From the NCBI GenBank assembly GCA_002436415.1, contig DJMA01000009.1:1-64000 (forward strand): 64,000 nucleotides of DNA. The letters are read 5' to 3'. This document shows, one piece after another, positions 59,164-64,000 of this stretch. The DNA comes from Bdellovibrionaceae bacterium UBA6502 (GTDB taxonomy: Bacteria > Bdellovibrionota > Bdellovibrionia > Bdellovibrionales > UBA840). Made by a program: the position numbers and the translations under genes. Position 1 is the stretch's first letter; each line of letters starts with the position of its first letter. A model generated the notes under the pieces. That model did not search any database and was not told the DNA's origin. It was given only the letters and a program-made list of their open reading frames with translations.

Positions 59164-59315
59164 TTTCATAGATCAAGCGAAAAAAAATTAAGGCTTTTTC
59201 TTTTTAAAGCTCTTCACTTAAAAAATAAACCTCAGAATAAATTTTAGTAAAGCAAAAGCCCACACAATCACAAGCGAATTCAATGAGGATCGACTGGTAA
59301 GAGACTAGTTGTTTT

Positions 59316-59621
59316 TTAAAACGGGCGGTAAGCAACCACAGAGTGACAAGGTTCATCGCCATTAATATGCATTGAATGCTTAGTATTTGGCGGGATCACG
59401 ATTTTATCCCCAGGGCGAAGTAGTATTTTATTACCAGTGAAATTAAAAATCATACTGCCACTGTAGATGATTCGGATTTCTTCAAAAGGATGGCGATGCT
59501 CTTTCACTTCAGAATTCGCTGGAAATTCTTCTTCTTTCAGCTCAGCTCCTTCGGAATGAAGGATCAACTTCAACTGATCTAAACTAGGTACTTGCGGTGC
59601 TTGCCATCTGGTAATCAACAT
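59316..59621 (-). CDS. Small cupin-domain protein
   Basis: The 101-residue protein is a single cupin barrel. Motif 1 is EHRHPFEEIRIIYSG, with the HxHxxxE arrangement of metal ligands partly kept (H-R-H, then E). Motif 2 is PGDKIVIPPNTKHSMHING, with the usual second His. Cupins of this type are metal-binding enzymes or sensors; the substrate is unknown. No ribosome site is visible before the ATG, though the leader is shared with the truncated copy beside it. It is the intact member of a local duplication. Confidence 0.75.
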   Translation of the reverse strand: MLITRWQAPQVPSLDQLKLILHSEGAELKEEEFPANSEVKEHRHPFEEIRIIYSGSMIFNFTGNKILLRPGDKIVIPPNTKHSMHINGDEPCHSVVAYRPF

Positions 59622-59738
59622 ACATAAAAATTAACAGTTGTTAGTCTTTAGAGCAATTTCTTTTGTAGAAACCGCATTTAATTAGCACCTGAAGCTCCAA
59701 TTCCAATAAATTTGCTAGAGAAAGCCTCGTAAAATAGC

Positions 59739-59766
59739 AAAAAGCCTCTATAGAAGAGGCTTTTTT
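59739..59766. terminator. Bidirectional rho-independent terminator
   Basis: AAAAAGCCTCT pairs with AGAGGCTTTTT around a 5-nt loop. It lies downstream of the minus-strand gene ending at 59842. A second partial GCCTC lies at 59723. Confidence 0.75.
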
Positions 59767-59841
59767 GTTTTTTAGCTCCTGCAAATCATTGAATCTACAC
59801 TGGAGGATTCGCTGTAGAACCAATGTTCTAGAGCTATAGTT

Positions 59842-60348
59842 TTAGGCTACTTCGTTAGTGGTCAATACCAATCTTTTTAGCCAAGTTTTTTCTTCGTTCA
59901 TATCGAAGCCGATTAATTCAGCGCCTTTAATGATTCCAGTAAAAACTCTTTTCAGCGTATCTAATTCTTCAAAGTCCATCGGTTCTTCTCTTAGACATTC
60001 TTCGATTGCTTCAAAAACACTTATGCAATCTGGAGTTGTAACAACCTTAGGAATTTTGTTCATATCTAATTTAGCCACAGGAAAAGGCTTAAAACCGATC
60101 AAAGTATCTGTTACTAGAAGCTTATCTCCTGTTTTAAGATTTACTTGAAGAAAGTGCTTTCCATCTCTGTCTGTTCTTTCCAAAACTTCAGAGATTGCTG
60201 CTTTCAATAGGTATATGCTTTTAAAATCTTCTTTTTGAGTGATTGTAATTTCAAAGCTGTTTTCTTGAAACTCTAATCCATTTACAGTGTTAATGAAGTT
60301 CTTGATGTTTTCTGTTAATTCCAGTTCTAAAATTGTTGTATTGTTCAC
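59842..60348 (-). CDS. Protein of unknown function
   Basis: The GTG at 60348 has GGAGG 5 nt upstream; an in-frame GTG at 60372 does not. The 168-residue product is soluble, acidic, and without signal peptide. It shows a helix-rich N-terminus, strands such as GKHFLQVNLKTGDKLLVTD and a helical C-terminal part (EAIEECLREEPMDFEELDTL). A terminator follows at 59739. I recognise no domain. It is probably cytoplasmic. Confidence 0.6.
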   Translation of the reverse strand: MNNTTILELELTENIKNFINTVNGLEFQENSFEITITQKEDFKSIYLLKAAISEVLERTDRDGKHFLQVNLKTGDKLLVTDTLIGFKPFPVAKLDMNKIPKVVTTPDCISVFEAIEECLREEPMDFEELDTLKRVFTGIIKGAELIGFDMNEEKTWLKRLVLTTNEVA

Positions 60349-60477
60349 TATGTCCTCCACATTTTTGGTCACAAGAGCCTATCGTTAAGTCCAGGCTCAT
60401 CCTTTAGACTAGGGGATAAAAGTATAGGAGTTCTAGTCTGAGGTCCTGTATTAAAATGAAACCAAATTATTGAAAAC

Positions 60478-61176
60478 TTAAGGAAGTAGGAAGTGCTTGG
60501 ATTTTGATGGAGTAGGCAGCATAGCTTTTAACTTTTTATCCATTGCTTGTGCCTTAGAAATATCGATCTTTGAACGGTAGGAATTTAAATTGTCCTTGTA
60601 GGATAACATATAGTTTTGATCTTTCTTACTTCCAGAGGAGCGAATCGCCGCGATGGAAAAAGGTTTGATCTTTTCAGCGATCCAAAAATCGATGCTTTGT
60701 GAGTTTTCTTTAAAGCGATATTGAGTGGCTTCGAATTCCCCAGAATCGGTTTTTACTTTTGAGTCCGCAATTTTTTTAAATTTAGAGTTTGGTTTGAAGT
60801 CTAGAAAACTGGCCATTTGGACGCCATCATAACCTTGTAAATACTCACTATCTAAGCGATAGGTAGCTTTACCTAAAACGGGTACATTAATGTAGCCTTC
60901 TGAAATATAGACCTTGTTGTCTTTGATTTTTAGATGAAATTGTTGTGTCATTTCAATGGGAATCATAGAAGAAGAAACATTACTGTGAATTTCGATAACT
61001 AATTTTTCACTGCTACTACTTACAACCGCCAAAATGACATTTGACTCAATGGAGCCGAATTTAAGCTCAAATAAGTTTCCCGTAGAAGCTTTAAATTGCG
61101 GAAGCTTCAGGTTCTCGGCATTGGAAATCGAGTGGGTGAGCGATAGAAAAAGAAAAGACAGAATGATTTTTAGCAT
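60478..61176 (-). CDS. Exported protein of unknown function, strand-rich
   Basis: The signal peptide (MLKIILSFLFLSLTHSISNA) precedes a 210-residue beta-rich domain: LFELKFGSIESNVILAV, KVYISEGYINVPVLGKATY, FEATQYRFKENSQSIDFWIA. The late segment, with DFWIAEKIKPFSIAAIRSSG and ENYMLSYKD-like strands, resembles proteins that carry lipoprotein-binding beta sheets, but I cannot name the family. It starts 1 nt after the stop of the next gene upstream (61178), so the two are co-transcribed. Confidence 0.6.
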   Translation of the reverse strand: MLKIILSFLFLSLTHSISNAENLKLPQFKASTGNLFELKFGSIESNVILAVVSSSSEKLVIEIHSNVSSSMIPIEMTQQFHLKIKDNKVYISEGYINVPVLGKATYRLDSEYLQGYDGVQMASFLDFKPNSKFKKIADSKVKTDSGEFEATQYRFKENSQSIDFWIAEKIKPFSIAAIRSSGSKKDQNYMLSYKDNLNSYRSKIDISKAQAMDKKLKAMLPTPSKSKHFLLP

Positions 61177-61177
61177 C

Positions 61178-61528
61178 TTATTCTTCCATCAAATCATCTA
61201 AAGCTTTCGTTCTTTCATTTACTAAAGATTTGGAACTCTTAAGTTGTTCCATTAAAAACTCTTTTAGTTCAACTTGATTTAACTGATTGATCTTTTTTCC
61301 TTTATAAGTTTTCCCACCATAGATTTGACCGATCAAAGCCCTCATGTCTTTTTCACTTAAATTTAATTCGCCATTATTGCCGGTCATCAAAGCATCGAGG
61401 CCTGCGTCTTTCTGGTCTATTTTTTTACCTGATCTCAAATCTAGGTCTTCCGCTTTCATTGCGGTGCTGAAAAACAACAAGCCTGAAAAAATAAAAAGGA
61501 TAGGATTTGTCTTGAAGAATTTTGTCAC
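61178..61528 (-). CDS. Small exported protein of unknown function
   Basis: The GTG start at 61528 has AAGGAG 5 nt upstream. The 116-residue protein has a signal peptide (MTKFFKTNPILFIFSGLLFF then STAMKA) and a Lys/Glu-rich helical mature part (LNLSEKDMRALIGQIYGGKT, LNQVELKEFLMEQLKSSKSL). It is the first gene of a two-gene unit with 60478-61176. No family is recognised. Confidence 0.6.
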   Translation of the reverse strand: MTKFFKTNPILFIFSGLLFFSTAMKAEDLDLRSGKKIDQKDAGLDALMTGNNGELNLSEKDMRALIGQIYGGKTYKGKKINQLNQVELKEFLMEQLKSSKSLVNERTKALDDLMEE

Positions 61529-61697
61529 AGTTTCTCCTTATAAAGACTTATCGGAATGTTCGATTAAAACCTAAGTCCAGTGAAAGTTTGTAATCCTAGC
61601 TAGGGAAGAGATCTGAAGTACAATGGAACTAGCTTTTTCCGAGTGCTCTCTCTCGTTAAGATGGTTTTGACTAACAAATGCATTCAAAGGAATTCCT

Positions 61698-62513
61698 ATT
61701 TTTTTTGTAAAAGTTTTTTTCATTCTTCTGTGTTGTTTTGAAGTTCTAGCGAAAGAGGCGCTTCCCAAATATGAATTAGGAATAGGTATCGGCGCTTTGT
61801 ATTTGCCCGATTATCCCGCTGCGGAGGAAAATTCCACCTACTTGATACCGTTTCCCTTTTTTATCTATCGGGGAGATTGGTTGGAAGCGGATAGAAATGA
61901 TGGAATTCGGTCCAAACTGTTTTCGAGTGCAAGTTTAGAGTTAAATATGAGTTTTGGTGGTGGATTTCCTGTTGATTCCTCAAAAAACTCAGCTCGCCAA
62001 GATATGCCTGACCTTGGATGGATGTATCAATTTGGCCCAAGCCTGATTTATCGCCTTAGTTTAGAGTCTTCCGACTTAAACTGGAGTTTTCACCTGCCTG
62101 TTCGATTTGTAGGAAGTACGGATGGATCTCATACAGAAGAACAAGGGATTTTGTTAAACCCTAAGATTCAGCTCCAGCGTAGATTAGCTTGCAAGTACAG
62201 CTGCCAGCTTGAATTTATTCTAGGTGGCAACTTTGCTACTCAAAAATTAAACCAATATTTTTATTCCGTTGAAGAGGATTTTGTAACTTCAGAGCGAAGT
62301 GCTTATAATGCAAATGCCGGTTTTCTGTCGAGTTATTTGAGTATGCGTTTTTTAACTCATTATCGAAAAAATAGATGGGGACTTACTTTTACCTACGCAG
62401 ATTATTCTTTAAGTGCCAATTCAGACTCACCACTTTTCAAAGCAAATGTTAGCAGAAGTTTCTCCATATTTTATGCTAGAGATTTGTGGAAGTCGAAAAG
62501 CTTAAGTAACTAG
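61698..62513 (+). CDS. MipA/OmpV-like outer-membrane protein, non-canonical start
   Basis: The protein begins with a signal peptide FFVKVFFILLCCFEVLA and then KYELGIGIGALYLPDYPAA, the hallmark start of MipA/OmpV proteins, and ends in a barrel-like region (RSFSIFYARDLW). No ATG, GTG or TTG opens this frame before TTG at 61797, which would delete the signal and the conserved start. An ATT at 61698 lies 6 nt after a good AAAGGA, making it the likely start. Alternatively a T8 run (61699-61706) hides a frameshift from ATG at 61678 or 61661. MipA proteins bind murein-hydrolysis partners or act as porins; the function here is unknown. Confidence 0.6.
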   Translation: MFFVKVFFILLCCFEVLAKEALPKYELGIGIGALYLPDYPAAEENSTYLIPFPFFIYRGDWLEADRNDGIRSKLFSSASLELNMSFGGGFPVDSSKNSARQDMPDLGWMYQFGPSLIYRLSLESSDLNWSFHLPVRFVGSTDGSHTEEQGILLNPKIQLQRRLACKYSCQLEFILGGNFATQKLNQYFYSVEEDFVTSERSAYNANAGFLSSYLSMRFLTHYRKNRWGLTFTYADYSLSANSDSPLFKANVSRSFSIFYARDLWKSKSLSN

Positions 62514-62653
62514 ACTTTGGGTTTCAGCATTATAATTTTCTAAACCAATTTAGGCTTTTACCTCTAAGACTAAGATAGTGTTTATTCTAGTCTGATGTTT
62601 GTCTAGAAAGTTAAAATTCTTTCGAAAAAACGGGGAGATAAGCCGACAAGTTG

Positions 62654-64000
62654 ATGGATGAGGTCAACTTGGAAACTATAGTTCAAAAACTGATGCAAGA
62701 TAAAAGAAGGGAATGGATTGCGTTTATTTTTATGCAATGTCTTCTTATCGGTTTCTGTATTCAAACCTATGATTTCATGTACGAGAATGAGCAAAAAAGT
62801 TTTCAAAAAGAAATCTATGAAATAGGTATTTTAGAAAAAAATAATTTTGAAAGAGACTTGAGACACCGCTTGCTGGCTTTTGATCGACTGGCTTTTAGAA
62901 TAAAAGACACGTCTGAAGACACAAAAAGTAAATGGTATGCTGAGGTTAAAAATTACCACAGAGATTTTCATGGAACTTTAGCCATTGAGTTTGTAAATCA
63001 AGATTCAATGATAGAATGGATTTACCCAATACAAGGTAATGAAAAAGTAATTGGCAAAGTTTTAAATCAATCAGGCAGTCGCAAAGAAAGCTTAAAGAAA
63101 AGTATGGCATCTCGTAGGGGCACCTACACTGAACCTTTGGATCTAATCCAAGGAGGAAGAGGCTTTCTGTCATTTCATCCTGTGTTTGATGAGAGTAATC
63201 GATATTTGGGTTATATTGTTGGAGTTTTTCATGGGGAAAAATATTTTGCCGACTTAGAAAGTTTTGATTTCTATCTACAAGTATCCATTGATGGAAAGCA
63301 GGTGTTTTCCAACTTTAACGAAATTAAAAATGCATCCTTATCGAAGTTTTCTCAAAGCATTCCTATGGATTTATCGGGTACCAAGGGAATGTTACAGATT
63401 ATTCCCAACGAAAAACATTTTAAATCTCTTAGTGAGAGAAGTAAGGCCTTGGAGTTTATACTGGCTGCCTACGCTGTAGGTTTTCTGTTTTCATTGGTGA
63501 TTTTCTCTTATGTACACTTTTTAGTAAAAAGAGAAGAGTCACGAATTAACGAGGTTGAAGTTTCTCGCTTAACTTACGCTGGAAAACTTTCAGCTGGTTT
63601 GGCTCATGAAATTAATAATCCACTAGCTATTCTAAAAGCTTCGACTAATCGTCTTTCCAGGTATCATGATTTTTCAGATTCAAAATCTCAAAAAATCCTT
63701 GGTGATATTTATAAAGCGGTTTCTCGAATTCAACAGTTAACGCAAAAGCTGGTGTTCTTTGTAGAAAAGCCAGTGGCTAACCAAATTCCTGTTAGTTTAA
63801 AGCAGCTTTCGACCGAGAGTATTGAATTAAATTTAAAGGACTTTGAAGGCATTCAAGTAAAATTAGAAAACCTTCTTAAGCAAGACTATTACATAAAATA
63901 TCCTGTTCGCTTTAAGCTTTGCCTTAACCAATTGTTTAATAACTCTATTGAGGCTCTTAAGGGGCGACTCGACGCCAAAATCACCTTACGTCTGTCAGAA
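62654..64000 (+). CDS. CHASE-type membrane histidine kinase, cut by window end
   Basis: The frame is open from the ATG at 62654 (a TTG at 62651 is also possible) to the window edge. A membrane helix is near residue 24-40. An extracytoplasmic domain with IEWIYPIQGNEKVIGKVL (about residues 115-135), typical of CHASE sensor domains, follows. A second helix is at about 275-290. The HisKA domain has the H-box LSAGLAHEINNPLAIL (about 314-329). The last visible part starts the HATPase domain, with the N-box QLFNNSIEALKG. The ligand is unknown, and no response regulator is visible. Confidence 0.8.
   Translation, partial: MDEVNLETIVQKLMQDKRREWIAFIFMQCLLIGFCIQTYDFMYENEQKSFQKEIYEIGILEKNNFERDLRHRLLAFDRLAFRIKDTSEDTKSKWYAEVKNYHRDFHGTLAIEFVNQDSMIEWIYPIQGNEKVIGKVLNQSGSRKESLKKSMASRRGTYTEPLDLIQGGRGFLSFHPVFDESNRYLGYIVGVFHGEKYFADLESFDFYLQVSIDGKQVFSNFNEIKNASLSKFSQSIPMDLSGTKGMLQIIPNEKHFKSLSERSKALEFILAAYAVGFLFSLVIFSYVHFLVKREESRINEVEVSRLTYAGKLSAGLAHEINNPLAILKASTNRLSRYHDFSDSKSQKILGDIYKAVSRIQQLTQKLVFFVEKPVANQIPVSLKQLSTESIELNLKDFEGIQVKLENLLKQDYYIKYPVRFKLCLNQLFNNSIEALKGRLDAKITLRLSE

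Noticed and set aside
58927..59169. 80-codon cupin-like gene
   Set aside because: It lacks the second half of the barrel and its C-terminus is repeat sequence; treated as a pseudogene.
59641..59823. 60-codon minus-strand frame between cupin and the gene at 59842
   Set aside because: It runs across the terminator at 59739 and has no ribosome site or protein-like composition.

Overview
The window is A+T-rich, densely coded, Gram-negative bacterial chromosome. The gene set points to the Bdellovibrionota or a closely related lineage of the former Deltaproteobacteria. The indicators are a Glt/Agl-type gliding-motility locus, a Myxococcus-like pilH-pilI-pilD-pilMNOPQ order, Kdo/Lpt lipopolysaccharide genes, RpoN with an FHA-type enhancer-binding protein, and many secreted or outer-membrane proteins without recognisable relatives. 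The species assignment is inference; no rRNA or tRNA gene was recognised.

Layout. 1-5.6 kb: exported proteins of unknown function, one under a good sigma-54-type promoter, plus a decayed gene end and a 150-bp inverted-repeat element. 5.8-9.8 kb: FtsB-like protein, cold-shock protein, HTH protein and DNA polymerase I with a degenerate proofreading domain. 10-13.2 kb: a lipoprotein, a FliL-like protein and an FHA/AAA+/Fis regulator. 13.5-18.6 kb: engB, a small membrane protein, kdsB, pyrG (with a lysine-rich N-terminal tail), kdsD and kdsC. 18.6-30.2 kb: two beta-barrel proteins, three TPR proteins, a small periplasmic protein, an FHA-TM-TonB protein and an ExbB/ExbD/ExbD motor, matching the core Glt gliding machine. 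It ends tail-to-tail on a GYF-GYF-PilZ protein. 31.3-33.7 kb: a two-gene envelope unit with its own sigma-54 promoter. 33.8-40.1 kb: lptC, lptB, rpoN, a divergent histidine kinase, hpf and metK behind a leader hairpin.

40.1-40.8 kb is a structured, G/T-rich intergenic repeat whose relatives lie after polA and rarA. 40.8-44.0 kb: lepA followed by two signal-peptidase-I-like genes, the first lacking both catalytic residues. 44.0-52.5 kb: ABC transporter, prepilin peptidase and pilMNOPQ. 52.5-57.4 kb: TolC-like protein, a GltB-domain oxidoreductase and a large secreted HExxH protein. 57.6-64 kb: rarA, an intact cupin beside its own truncated copy, exported proteins of unknown function, a MipA/OmpV-like porin with a non-canonical start, and a CHASE-type histidine kinase cut by the window edge.

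How the genes work together. kdsB/kdsD/kdsC and lptC/lptB supply and export LPS. In many related genomes the kds genes and lptC-lptB-rpoN-hpf adjoin, and here the gliding locus lies between them. The gliding locus and the pilus locus provide two surface-motility systems, and c-di-GMP (PilZ) could link to the first. RpoN, the FHA regulator and two sigma-54-type promoters all fall in one window and may form a local regulatory circuit.
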